NCBI GenBank assembly: GCA_021294835.1
Contig: JAJTDF010000022.1
Span: 1-40,229, forward strand
Direction: 5' to 3'
DNA: 40,229 nt
Source: Planctomycetaceae bacterium
Lineage (GTDB): Bacteria > Planctomycetota > Phycisphaerae > Phycisphaerales > UBA1924
Shown here: piece after piece, positions 1 through 7,901 of the stretch
Position numbering within the stretch: the stretch's first letter is position 1
How the letters are laid out: every line of letters starts with the position of its first letter
Made by a program: the position numbers and the translations under genes
The notes under the pieces: generated by a model
What the model saw: only the letters and a program-made list of their open reading frames with translations
Database searches by the model: none
What the model was told of the DNA's origin: nothing

Positions 1-75
1 GGCCGCTTCTCACGCGGCCCGCGGCCGTTTTTGCCCCGCCGCACGCCGCTCGCAGGCTCCCCGTACGCTGCGCAC

Positions 76-669
76 ATGGATCAGACCGGGCCCATCGTCC
101 TGACCATCGACGGGGTGGATGAACTGCTCACCGGCGGCCGCCCCGGCCGACCCGCCCGCCCCGGCGTCACGCCCGACGGCTGGGACGATGTCGGCGCCGC
201 CCTCGGCAAGCCCGGCGTCGACCGCCTGGTTCGCATGGCCCACCAGCAGCCCAAGGCCACCGTGCTGCTGCTGCGCCTCACCGATCCGGCCACCAGCATC
301 CCCGATGTGGAAGAGGCCCTCCGCCGCTGGTGCCACGCCAAGACGCTGGCCAACCGCCACACCGTCCGCCAGGTCCGCAGTCTGGGCTGGCGCATCCTCG
401 GCCTGTGCATGATCGCCCTCGCGGTCATCCTGGCCACCGCCTACGCCCTGCGCGAGCCGGATCTGCTCGGCCCCGCCGGCCCGCTCCGGCTGCTGCTCTC
501 TGAAGCCGTGGTCATCGCCGGCTGGGTCGCCCTCTGGCGACCGCTGGAGATGGTGCTGTTCGACCCGGTCGAACCGCTGTACGAGAACCGCGCCCTGCGC
601 CGCATCCTGGCGATGAACTGGCAGGTGCAGCAGGTGCGACCGTCGCCGCTCAGCGCAGACCCGGCGTGA
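76..669 (+). CDS. Hypothetical membrane protein, two predicted transmembrane helices
   Basis: I do not recognise a family. The 197-residue product has a soluble N-terminal part of about 100 residues followed by two hydrophobic segments, at about residues 106-125 and 139-155, and a short tail containing FDPVEPLYENRALRR. The pattern of a cytosolic domain, a helical hairpin in the membrane and a tail near an interface is what the sequence shows; any role is unknown. I chose the ATG at 76 because the upstream in-frame ATG at 31 adds only a Pro/Arg-rich stretch that looks non-coding. The stop overlaps the 3' end of the convergent minus-strand gene by about 20 bases. No ribosome binding site is obvious. 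Codon third positions are strongly G/C like the neighbours, which supports real coding. Confidence 0.62.
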   Translation: MDQTGPIVLTIDGVDELLTGGRPGRPARPGVTPDGWDDVGAALGKPGVDRLVRMAHQQPKATVLLLRLTDPATSIPDVEEALRRWCHAKTLANRHTVRQVRSLGWRILGLCMIALAVILATAYALREPDLLGPAGPLRLLLSEAVVIAGWVALWRPLEMVLFDPVEPLYENRALRRILAMNWQVQQVRPSPLSADPA

Positions 670-2164
670 GCACCGCGTCCGCACCGCCCTCGACCTTTGG
701 TCCCTGAATCGCCCGCGTGAAGCCGCCCTGCTCTTCGGTGAGTTCCCGACCGCCGTCGTCCACGCCATCGAACCCGACGCTGTACAGCACGTAGCTCCGC
801 CCGGCCTCGTCGGGCTTCTCCAGCCGCCGATAGCCCAGCGGCTTGCCGGTCACCGGGTCCGTCGGCACCGCCGCCAGCAGCCGCTTGGCCACCACCGCCG
901 CGAGGTCCGCCGGATACGCCCCGGTCGCCCGCTGGTAGCGCTCCACCGCCAGCATCGCCAGCACGCCCTGGCGACGCAACGCGACCTGGTCATCCACCTT
1001 GGCCGCGCGTTCCACCGCCGGCAGCAGCAGCCCGACCACCAGCCCCTGCGGGTCCTGCCGCCACCGCTCGCTCACCACGTCCGGGCTGTCCGCCTGGTCG
1101 CGCTGCGCGCGGGGCGAGTCCCACCACCGCGCCAACCGCTCATACGCGTCGGTCACCGCCGCCACATTGCCCTCCCGCGTCGCCCGCACCACCACCGGCA
1201 TGGCCGCCGCCGGCAGTGACGTTTGCGTGATCGCCCCCAGTGCGTTCAGGTCCACCTTGCCGTCCGCGGCGAACGCCACGCGGCACGTGTCCAGCGCCAG
1301 CAGCCGCTCGCTGCCCACCGCCAGCCTCGGCGGCGGCAACCGTCCCACCTGCCGCCGGAACACCTCAGCGAGCGCCGCCAGTTCCGCATCGCTCGGCTTG
1401 AGCACCCGCACACCGATCATGACCTGGTCGATCGTCAACGCCTGCACCGCTGCACCCAACAGCCGGGCAATCAGGCCGCCCTGATGCGTCGATGCCCGCG
1501 CCACCGCCAGCGCATGCTCGGCCGCCCGGGTGAACTCCGCCACATCCCCCGCCGCCCGCGCTTCAGCCATCCGCGCAGCGCTCATCCGCGTCAGAAAGCG
1601 GAACAGGCCAAACTCCCTCAAGCCCATGTCCACCAACCGGCCGCTCCACTTCTCCGGTTCCTCTCCGAGCGCTAACCGCTCCTGGCTCACCCGCTCCGGC
1701 GTGCCCACCCTGGCCATCGCCATCCGCGGGGCCGCCGCCACCTGATCCAGCAACTCCAGCACGCCCCGCTCACCGGCCGCCTTGAGCACCGCCCGCGCCC
1801 GGGCCGAGGCCTCCTCCTTGCTCGGGCCGTCACCCGCCTTCCACGTGCGGTCATACAGCACCGTGAAATCCACCGGAGGGGAACCCGCCGATACCTCGCG
1901 CAGGATCGCGCCCGCCCGGATCAGCAGGCCATACCCATTCGCCGCGCCGGGCGCCCGCCCCTCAGGCGTCTGGTACTGGTCAACCAGTTCCTCCAGCAGC
2001 GCCGGAAAGTCGGCGGTGGTCACGTCGAACGGCGCGGGCTGCTCGGCAACCGCCGGGGCCGGTGGCGCTGCGGCGGGCGCAGCACCGCCCGGCTCGCCGA
2101 GCACCGGTGACATCGCTACGCACACAACAGCCGCACCGAGAACGCCGCATCGCCGCTTGACCAT
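650..2164 (-). CDS. Secreted hypothetical protein with pseudopilin-like C-terminal segment
   Basis: The product is 504 residues with an N-terminal signal peptide (MVKRRCGVLGAAVVCVAMS...) that ends near residue 23-30, followed by an Ala/Pro-rich linker and a largely alpha-helical middle. The last hundred residues carry the pattern RYQRATGAYPADL, AAVPTDPVTGKPLGYR and YVLYSVGFDGVDDGG. This matches the C-terminal part of type II secretion pseudopilin-like proteins that are abundant in planctomycetes, where it often ends large exported proteins of unknown role. I infer an exported or envelope-attached protein; it has no pilin-type N-terminal cleavage site, so it is not itself a pilin. The start at 2164 is chosen because it begins exactly at the signal peptide; an upstream in-frame extension to 2215 is Gly-rich and unlikely. 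Convergent with the small membrane protein gene to its left. Confidence 0.72.
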   Translation of the reverse strand: MVKRRCGVLGAAVVCVAMSPVLGEPGGAAPAAAPPAPAVAEQPAPFDVTTADFPALLEELVDQYQTPEGRAPGAANGYGLLIRAGAILREVSAGSPPVDFTVLYDRTWKAGDGPSKEEASARARAVLKAAGERGVLELLDQVAAAPRMAMARVGTPERVSQERLALGEEPEKWSGRLVDMGLREFGLFRFLTRMSAARMAEARAAGDVAEFTRAAEHALAVARASTHQGGLIARLLGAAVQALTIDQVMIGVRVLKPSDAELAALAEVFRRQVGRLPPPRLAVGSERLLALDTCRVAFAADGKVDLNALGAITQTSLPAAAMPVVVRATREGNVAAVTDAYERLARWWDSPRAQRDQADSPDVVSERWRQDPQGLVVGLLLPAVERAAKVDDQVALRRQGVLAMLAVERYQRATGAYPADLAAVVAKRLLAAVPTDPVTGKPLGYRRLEKPDEAGRSYVLYSVGFDGVDDGGRELTEEQGGFTRAIQGPKVEGGADAVLTPGLR

Positions 2165-2215
2165 GGCGGATTCTTGACCGCCACCGCCGCCCGGAGTCGC
2201 GCCGGGCCCACACAT

Positions 2216-3877
2216 TCACAGCAGATTCGCCGCCAGACTCGCCAGCTCGCTCCGCTCGCTCTTGCCCAGGGTCACGTGGCCGACGATCCGCAGGCCCTTC
2301 ATCTTCTCAATCGCGTAACTCAATCCGTTGGAGCTCTCGTCCAGATACGGGTTGTCGATCTGCCCGATGTCGCCGGTGAGCACGATCTTGGTCCCCTCGC
2401 CGATGCGCGAGACGATGGTCTTGATCTCGTGCGGCGTGAGGTTCTGCGCCTCGTCCACGATCATGAACTGGTGCGGGATCGACCGCCCGCGGATGTACGT
2501 CAGCGGCTCGAGCACCAGTTTGCCGTCGGCGATCAGCTTCTGCATCCGCTGCTCGGTGGAGTGGCTCTCGGCGTGCTGGTTGCCGTGGTTGCCGCCCAGC
2601 GTCGCCCCGCGCGTGGAGAGCAGGTACGAGAGGTTGTCGAAGATCGGCATCATCCACGCCGCCAGCTTGTCGTCCTTGGTGCCGGGCAGATAGCCGATAT
2701 CGCGCCCCATGGGCATGATGGGCCGCGCCACCAGCAGTTTGTCGTAGCGCTCTTCGGTGAACACCTTGGCCATGCCCGCCGCCACCGCCAGCAGCGTCTT
2801 GCCGGTGCCGGCCGAGCCCAGCAGCGTCACCATCCGCACCTCGTCGTCCATCAGCAGGTCCATCGCCATGGTCTGCTGCACGTTGCGGGCCAGAATGCCG
2901 AACGTCGGCTTGCGGGGCCCGGTCACGGGGATCAGGTGGTCGGTGTCGGCCAGACGCCGGGCCAGCCCGGTGTGCCCGTCGTCCTCCGCGTCGCGCAGTT
3001 GGATGAACTGGTTGGCGTACACCGGACGCGTCACCGGCGTGCCATCCGCGGCGATGCTGGTCAACTGCTGCTTGATGCGGTCCAGCGGCAGCATGCGGTC
3101 GCGGTACAACTCATCGATCAGTTCGCCCGCGGTCTCCACCGCCAGGTGGCCGGAGTACAGCTTGTCCGCGTCGACCTTCTGGTTCTCAAAGTCCTCGGTC
3201 GTCAGGCCGAGCATGTCGGCCTTGATCCGCGCGTTGAGGTCCTTGGAGACGAACACCACGTTGCCGATGCCGGCCGTGTGCAGCGCCCAGGCGCTGGCGA
3301 TGATGTGGTTGTCCGGCTTGTCCTTGGCCAGCATGGGCGGACGCTCGTGGTCCACCACGTCGATCTTCACCACGCCGGTGCCCTCGGGTGGCTTGGCGTT
3401 GCTCTGCTCCTGATCCGCCGGCACACCCCAGGCCACCCCGTCCGACAGCCGGCCCATCGCCCGCAGCCGGTCCAACTGGCGGATGCACTCGCGGGCGTTG
3501 CGGCCCCGGTCCCCCGCGTCACGCTTGAAGGTGTCCAGTTCCTCGATCACCGTGAACGGCAGGATGACCGTGTGCTCCTGGAACACAAACAGTGCATCGG
3601 GGTCGTGCAGCAGCACGTTGGTGTCCAGCACAAAGTGCTTGATGCCGGGCCGGTCATCACGCCGCCGGGCCGGGCCGCTGCGGGCCTGCGCCGCCGGGCC
3701 CGTCGCCCCCCGGGCAGCCGCCGCTCCCGGCTCGGCGACCATCGCCGGCCGCCCTGAGGTGATGCCGGACGAACCGCCGCCGGAAGCCGGAGGCCCGCCC
3801 GCCGAAGAGGGTGCAGCGCCCGAAGCGCCGCCGCTGGTGTGCGAATGGGAAGGGCCGTAGTGCGGTGTTCTGGCCAT
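2216..3877 (-). CDS. PhoH-family ATPase with N-terminal PIN domain (PhoH2-like)
   Basis: This 553-residue protein fuses a PIN ribonuclease domain to a PhoH ATPase domain, the arrangement known as PhoH2 or YlaK-type. Residues 1-75 are a low-complexity Gly/Ser/Ala/Pro tail. The PIN domain begins near residue 80 with FVLDTNVLLHDP (first acidic residue D85) and continues with VIEELD and a run of conserved acidic and Arg residues. The PhoH domain carries Walker A GSAGTGKT at 354-361, the ARPIMPMGRDIGYLPG segment just after it, and the DEAQ Walker B at about 474-478, then TGDIGQID. In the family this pairing acts on RNA as an ATP-dependent helicase with sequence-specific RNase activity; that is family knowledge, not shown here. 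The ATG at 3877 has an AGGAA about 8-10 bases upstream. It lies 52 bases from the secreted protein gene downstream, with which it may share a transcript. Confidence 0.95.
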   Translation of the reverse strand: MARTPHYGPSHSHTSGGASGAAPSSAGGPPASGGGSSGITSGRPAMVAEPGAAAARGATGPAAQARSGPARRRDDRPGIKHFVLDTNVLLHDPDALFVFQEHTVILPFTVIEELDTFKRDAGDRGRNARECIRQLDRLRAMGRLSDGVAWGVPADQEQSNAKPPEGTGVVKIDVVDHERPPMLAKDKPDNHIIASAWALHTAGIGNVVFVSKDLNARIKADMLGLTTEDFENQKVDADKLYSGHLAVETAGELIDELYRDRMLPLDRIKQQLTSIAADGTPVTRPVYANQFIQLRDAEDDGHTGLARRLADTDHLIPVTGPRKPTFGILARNVQQTMAMDLLMDDEVRMVTLLGSAGTGKTLLAVAAGMAKVFTEERYDKLLVARPIMPMGRDIGYLPGTKDDKLAAWMMPIFDNLSYLLSTRGATLGGNHGNQHAESHSTEQRMQKLIADGKLVLEPLTYIRGRSIPHQFMIVDEAQNLTPHEIKTIVSRIGEGTKIVLTGDIGQIDNPYLDESSNGLSYAIEKMKGLRIVGHVTLGKSERSELASLAANLL

Positions 3878-4218
3878 CTTCGTGTTCCTGCGGAACCCGG
3901 GCCAAGGCGTGTGCCTGTGGAGCGGCCCGGTCCGCCGCGTCCGTGCTGCCCACGCCCCTGATCACCCCACCCGCCGCCTTGACCTCCCCGGCCCCCCCCA
4001 TCCCTCCATCCCCCCAGCCACCCACTGTTCTATGGGCATCGGACCGTGCCACCGGGTGATTCGCACAAACTGTCCACCCCGGTTGCATCCCGAATCAGAG
4101 CATATCACATTCTCGGTCCAAGGGCCGAAAAAGGTGGAAACTTCGCCCACGCTTCACCGCCTCCGGAGTGACTGCCAGGCCTCCTCCGTCGGCCGTCGGC
4201 CACCCGCGCCGCCGGCAC
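3878..4218. other. Gene-free stretch upstream of the PIN-PhoH gene
   Basis: About 340 bases between two minus-strand genes. I see no coding sequence that keeps the local codon pattern. A patch at about 4090-4140 is clearly more AT-rich than its surroundings and includes ATATCACATT; it is the most likely place for the promoter of the PIN-PhoH gene, but no convincing -35/-10 pair with standard spacing can be picked out. The rest is C-rich on the given strand without notable repeats. Confidence 0.4.
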
Positions 4219-4734
4219 TCAGATCCAGAACGCGCCCGCGATCAGCACCGCGCCCACCACGCTCGCCACGATCACCTTGATCACCGTCGCCGCCAACCGA
4301 CCGGCCGCGGCGCCCACGCCCGCGCGAGACGACTCCTCCCACGGCTTGCGCTTGATCCCCCGCTCCGCTGCCACCGCCGCCACACCCGCGCCCACCGCCC
4401 CGCCGAGGATGATCCCCACCGGCGGCACGAACGGCGCCCCCAGCAGCCCGCCCACCAGCCCGCCGCCGATCGCCGCCACCGCGCTGGTCTTGCTGCCGCC
4501 GGCGCTCCGCGCCCCCACCGCCGCCGCGATGAACTCCGCCACCTCGCCCGACAGCGCAATCGCCGCCGCCGCCCCCAGCGTCCACCACGAATACATCTCC
4601 CCGCCCTGCCACCACTGGCACAGCGCCGCCACCGCCAGCATCAGCCAAGCCCCCGGCAGCGCCAGCAGAGCCATGATCAGCCCGATGCCGACCGCCCCGC
4701 ACACCGCCGCCGCTGACAGCCAGTACTCCATCAT
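4219..4734 (-). CDS. DUF456-like small membrane protein
   Basis: A 171-residue hydrophobic protein. It opens with MMEYWLSAAAVCGAVGIGLIMALLALPGAW, a helix ending in the LPGAW motif that marks DUF456 proteins, then a WWTLG segment and a Gly-rich pair of helices with GGSKTSAVAAIGGGLVGGLLG and PPVGIILGGAVGAG. The Gly-zipper-like region, a basic KRKPWEES loop and a final hydrophobic helix follow. DUF456 proteins are widespread inner-membrane proteins of unknown function. Two adjacent ATG codons (4734 and 4731) can serve as the start; the ORF extends further upstream to 4860, but that part is Arg/Gly/Ala-rich and lacks hydrophobic character, so I reject it. The gene sits 76 bases after the coiled-coil membrane protein gene on the same strand and could be cotranscribed. 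Confidence 0.82.
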   Translation of the reverse strand: MMEYWLSAAAVCGAVGIGLIMALLALPGAWLMLAVAALCQWWQGGEMYSWWTLGAAAAIALSGEVAEFIAAAVGARSAGGSKTSAVAAIGGGLVGGLLGAPFVPPVGIILGGAVGAGVAAVAAERGIKRKPWEESSRAGVGAAAGRLAATVIKVIVASVVGAVLIAGAFWI

Positions 4735-4810
4735 CACCCGCTTGTTGGCAACCGCACCACGCCGGTTCCGACCGGCGGATGCACCGAACGCCCCCGCCCC
4801 TGCCCGGGCC

Positions 4811-5686
4811 TTACCCCTCGCCCCCGCTGGTCTTCTCCATCGCCAGCACCCAGCCCTCAAGCTTGGCGTAGCGGTACAAATCCAGCGTCACCGGCGGCCC
4901 GCCGTCGCGGGTCACCAGCGTCACGTAGAACTTGTGCCACTTGCGCTTGTCGTACTCGGTGATGTCCGCCGGCGTCAGCGAGCGGCCCCCGGGCAACGTC
5001 AGCCGCTGCGCCGCCGGGTCCCACGTGTACACCTTGGACTTCACCCGCAGAATCAGCAGCACCATGTACCCCGCGATGCCCAGACCCACCACGGCATAGA
5101 ACCAGTGCAGCGGAATGTCGTACGCCGGCAGAGGCCGGGGCGGGTCGGTCTGCTCCCACTTCTTGGTCAGTTCCGCCTGCCGCTCCACCGGCGCGGTGAT
5201 CGTCGTGTTCTCCGCCTTGAGCGCCCGGGCGCTCGACAGCGCCAGCAGCCACTCCAATTCCGCGTTCTCCAGCAACGCCGCCGCCAGCCGACGCAGCTCC
5301 GCGTCGTACTTCGCCTCCCCCGCCTTGCCCGTCAGCCCCGCAAACTCCGCCTCCGCCTTCTCCAGCTCCGCCCGCCGGCCCTGCAGCTCCTTCAGCCGCG
5401 CCGCCGGATCAGCGATCGTCGTGCGGTTGGCCTGCCCGCTGCCGATCGCCCGGTCCAGGAAAATCCGCTCGCGGTACGACGCGTAGTCCTTGCCCCGCTG
5501 CGGCAGATCGAACGCCAGGTCGTAACACGCCCACAGCCCGAACCCGACCAGCACCACCAGGAACACCATCATCTTGGTGAGCCAGCTGCGGTCGATGTTC
5601 GTCCGCTCCAGTTCACCCGACGCCGGCGCACCGGTCGCAGGGGAGGAGGAAGCGGCCGAAGGACTACCCGGGGTGGCGTCGGACAA
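4811..5686 (-). CDS. Hypothetical membrane protein with coiled coil between two transmembrane helices
   Basis: I do not recognise the family. With the start chosen here the product has 291 residues: a Ser/Ala/Pro-rich N-terminus, a first membrane helix at about 39-58 (MMVFLVVLVGFGLWACYDLAF), a charged helical region of about 100 residues rich in Glu, Lys and Ala that looks like a coiled coil (LKELQGRRAELEKAEAEF), a second helix at about 195-215, and a C-terminal beta-rich domain of about 75 residues beginning VYTWDPAAQRLTLPGG. The last part resembles PH-like domains of membrane proteins, an inference only. There is no ATG in a sensible place. The TTG at 5684-5686 has GGAG seven bases upstream (complement of 5694-5697), which decides the start; the longer reading to 5884 is Gly/Arg-rich. 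Confidence 0.66.
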   Translation of the reverse strand: MSDATPGSPSAASSSPATGAPASGELERTNIDRSWLTKMMVFLVVLVGFGLWACYDLAFDLPQRGKDYASYRERIFLDRAIGSGQANRTTIADPAARLKELQGRRAELEKAEAEFAGLTGKAGEAKYDAELRRLAAALLENAELEWLLALSSARALKAENTTITAPVERQAELTKKWEQTDPPRPLPAYDIPLHWFYAVVGLGIAGYMVLLILRVKSKVYTWDPAAQRLTLPGGRSLTPADITEYDKRKWHKFYVTLVTRDGGPPVTLDLYRYAKLEGWVLAMEKTSGGEG

Positions 5687-5693
5687 GGTCGTG

Positions 5694-5697
5694 CTCC
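5694..5697 (-). promoter_or_regulatory. Shine-Dalgarno GGAG deciding a TTG start
   Basis: The minus strand reads GGAG here, separated by seven bases from the TTG codon at 5684-5686. No ATG occurs in frame before the first membrane helix of the gene except far upstream in sequence that does not look coding, so this site is the main reason for calling a TTG start. Confidence 0.55.
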
Positions 5698-5891
5698 ATC
5701 TGGCCCCGAGGGTGTACGGCGACCGGCCCGCTGCCAGCGCAGCACAAGCCCGGTCGCCGCCCCGCGGCACCGGTAGTTTATCGGATGAACACGCCCCGGA
5801 ACCCACATCTGGCAAGATGGGTGCGTTTCCCGGTCCGGCCCACCCCCACCGCACCCCACGGCACCCCCATCCCCTCAGGCGCACCCCCGGC

Positions 5892-6965
5892 TCAATACCC
5901 CGAGGACTCCTCCGCCGCTGCGAACCGCTCCAGCCCGGCCCACGCCAGCGCCGCCGCCGCCGGCACGCCCGCCAGGCCCACCGTCGCGCCGGTCCGCTTC
6001 CAGCCCGTCAGCCGGGCCGGCAACAGCCGATCCGCCGCCACCGCCGCCAGCGGCACACCCAACAGCAGCCCCGCGAACACCACCCGCCGCAGGTGCGGCA
6101 CGCTCAGGTCGGCCAGCGCTGTCGCCTGCAGCAGAATCAGCCCCAGCAGCACCGCCGGCACGTGCACCCCGCCAAAGCCCAGCGAGAAGCCCGGCCTCAG
6201 CCACGCGGTCAGCATCGCCGCCCCCGCCGCCGCCGCCACCACGTGCGCCGCCACCGCGCCCTTGAGCGCGAACAGCCCCAGCACCACCGTCTGGCTCACC
6301 GCCACCCCCAGAAGCCACGCCACCGTGGGCGCCAGCGCCCCCGTCCGCCGGTCGGCCAGTTTCTCCAGCGCCCACCACGTCGTCAGCGTCCAGATCGTCC
6401 CGCCCGCCACATACCCCACCGCCGCCAGCGTCTCCTGCCGACCCAGAAAGTTCCGCAGGCTCAGGTACGCCAGGGCCGCCACCAGCACGCCCCGCACCAC
6501 CCACCGCACGGCCGCCGGCAGCCGCACCGCCGTCGCCGTCAGGCCCATCACCGCCGCCGCCACCGCCGCCAGGGGCAGCCAGGTGTCGGCGCTGGCCGGG
6601 GGCCAGTTCAGCCCCCCAAGCAGCAGATGCGCGCACAGCACAAACGCCCCGCCCATCGCCAGCGGCGCCACCGCGTGCCGCGTCAGCCCGCCGGGCGGTG
6701 CGCTGTTCGCTCCCGCTGCCGGCGACCCATCGGCCGTGCCCGCACGCTGCCGTGCCCCCGCTTTCCACCATGTCGCCAGCAGCAGCACGCTCACCAGCCC
6801 GCCGGAAATCAGCGCCCCCAGCAGAAACTGCCGCACCGCTGGGTCCATGCCGCCGGCCGGTTGATCCGCCTGCGCCAGCACCAGACCACTCACCCCCGCA
6901 AGCCCTGCCAGCACACCGCAAACAACAGACATAACGCGCCGCAAAGGCGTCAGCCGCTGCGGCAC
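5892..6965 (-). CDS. Polytopic membrane protein of unknown function
   Basis: A 357-residue protein that is almost entirely hydrophobic, with roughly eight or nine predicted membrane helices. The first follows a basic N-terminus (MPQRLTPLRR), and others lie at segments such as FLLGALISGGLVSVLLLATW, WLPLAAVAAAVMGLTATAV and VPAVLLGLILLQATALADL. A single larger hydrophilic loop lies around residues 68-95. I see no conserved motif that would assign a transporter or enzyme family. The GTG at 6963-6965 places the positively charged n-region before the first helix and has GGTGAG about 11 bases upstream, so I prefer it; an ATG at 6932 is the alternative. It ends 205 bases before the TTG start of the coiled-coil membrane protein on the same strand. 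Confidence 0.68.
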   Translation of the reverse strand: MPQRLTPLRRVMSVVCGVLAGLAGVSGLVLAQADQPAGGMDPAVRQFLLGALISGGLVSVLLLATWWKAGARQRAGTADGSPAAGANSAPPGGLTRHAVAPLAMGGAFVLCAHLLLGGLNWPPASADTWLPLAAVAAAVMGLTATAVRLPAAVRWVVRGVLVAALAYLSLRNFLGRQETLAAVGYVAGGTIWTLTTWWALEKLADRRTGALAPTVAWLLGVAVSQTVVLGLFALKGAVAAHVVAAAAGAAMLTAWLRPGFSLGFGGVHVPAVLLGLILLQATALADLSVPHLRRVVFAGLLLGVPLAAVAADRLLPARLTGWKRTGATVGLAGVPAAAALAWAGLERFAAAEESSGY

Positions 6966-7012
6966 AAGTCAATCTTCTCACCGGCGCCGCTGGGGCCGGA
7001 CGCCGGCCGAAA

Positions 7013-7657
7013 TCACTTGCGACCGCCCTCCAGAGCGATGATCAGTCCGACCTCATCAGAGAGGCCGCCGACCATGTAGTCCATGCCGAAGTCCGTCCGC
7101 TTGATGTTGAAGCGGGTCTCCAGGCCGGCCACCTCGCCGCCCCGGCGGCCCGGGCCCTGGCCGGTGTTCTCAACGGTGATGGTCACGGACTTGGTCTTGC
7201 CCTTCATCGTCAGGTCGCCGGTCACCTCAAAGGTGGTGTCGCCGGTCTTCTTGAAGGCGGTGCTCTTGAAGGTCAGCGTGGGGTACTCCTGCACCGAGAA
7301 GAAGTCGCCCGCGCGCAGGTGCTTGTCGCGGTCCGCGTTGGCGGTGTCGATCGACGACGCATCCACGGTGATGTCGATCACCGACTTGGCCGGGTCCTTG
7401 CCGTCAAGCAGGAACGTGCCCGACATCTTGTTGAACCGGCCGTAGTTCCAGGCCACGTTGAGGTGCTTGATGCGGAAGATCACGCTCGAGTGCACGCCGT
7501 CCACCGTGAACGGGCCGGTCGCCGCCGGGGCCGAAGCCGCCGGAGCCTGACCGGTGGAAGCCAGATTGGCCGAAGCCGTCCAGCCGCCCATCAGCGACAC
7601 CGAAGTCAGCCCCGCCAGGGCCAGAACACCAACAACGCCAAAGGAACGCAAGGTCAT
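7013..7657 (-). CDS. YceI family periplasmic protein
   Basis: A 214-residue protein with a signal peptide (about residues 1-31, ending near TASA) and a mature YceI-like lipocalin-fold domain. The family signature is visible: FTVDGVHSSVIFRIKHL near the start of the domain, GRFNKMSGTFLLDG, SVIDITVDASSIDT, HLRAGDFFSVQEYPTLTFKS, VTGDLTMKGKTKSVT and a final segment FNIKRTDFGMDYMVGGLSDEVGLIIALEG. YceI proteins bind long isoprenoids or other amphiphiles in the periplasm; the natural ligand here is unknown. The ATG at 7657 has GGAG eight bases upstream (complement of 7666-7669), better placed than the TTG two codons before. It is divergent from the dockerin-tailed gene at 7902, with an inverted repeat in the shared 244-base region. 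Confidence 0.94.
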   Translation of the reverse strand: MTLRSFGVVGVLALAGLTSVSLMGGWTASANLASTGQAPAASAPAATGPFTVDGVHSSVIFRIKHLNVAWNYGRFNKMSGTFLLDGKDPAKSVIDITVDASSIDTANADRDKHLRAGDFFSVQEYPTLTFKSTAFKKTGDTTFEVTGDLTMKGKTKSVTITVENTGQGPGRRGGEVAGLETRFNIKRTDFGMDYMVGGLSDEVGLIIALEGGRK

Positions 7658-7751
7658 CAGCAAGTCTCCAAGGGTCAGGTCAGGTGCCGCGGCCCAGCCC
7701 GCACAAGCTCAGGCCGGCCCGGCACGTTGAACAACGAACGGTCTTCGCCCA

Positions 7752-7766
7752 TGGTTCTCGGAACCA
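7752..7766. promoter_or_regulatory. Inverted repeat in the divergent YceI/DNRLRE promoter region
   Basis: The segment reads TGGTTCTCGGAACCA: six-base arms TGGTTC and GAACCA around a TCG centre. It lies in the intergenic region between two divergent genes, about 95 bases from the YceI start and 136 bases from the other start. It has no T-tract, so it is not a terminator on either strand. The size would suit a dimeric regulator, but with one copy in the window this is a candidate only. Confidence 0.25.
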
Positions 7767-7901
7767 CCGGTGAAGAAGTCATACCGTCGGGGCACCAGGA
7801 AGTTCGGTGAATGTGGACGAACGATGCGGAGAGGGCAAGATACTGGTGCTTCCCCGATACTGTGCCGGCGGGCGGGTTGGGCGACCAACGGAGAGACCGT
7901 C

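Noticed and set aside
2174..3757. 527-residue open frame opposite the PIN-PhoH gene
   Set aside because: Shadow frame; the minus strand has Walker A and B motifs and a PIN domain.
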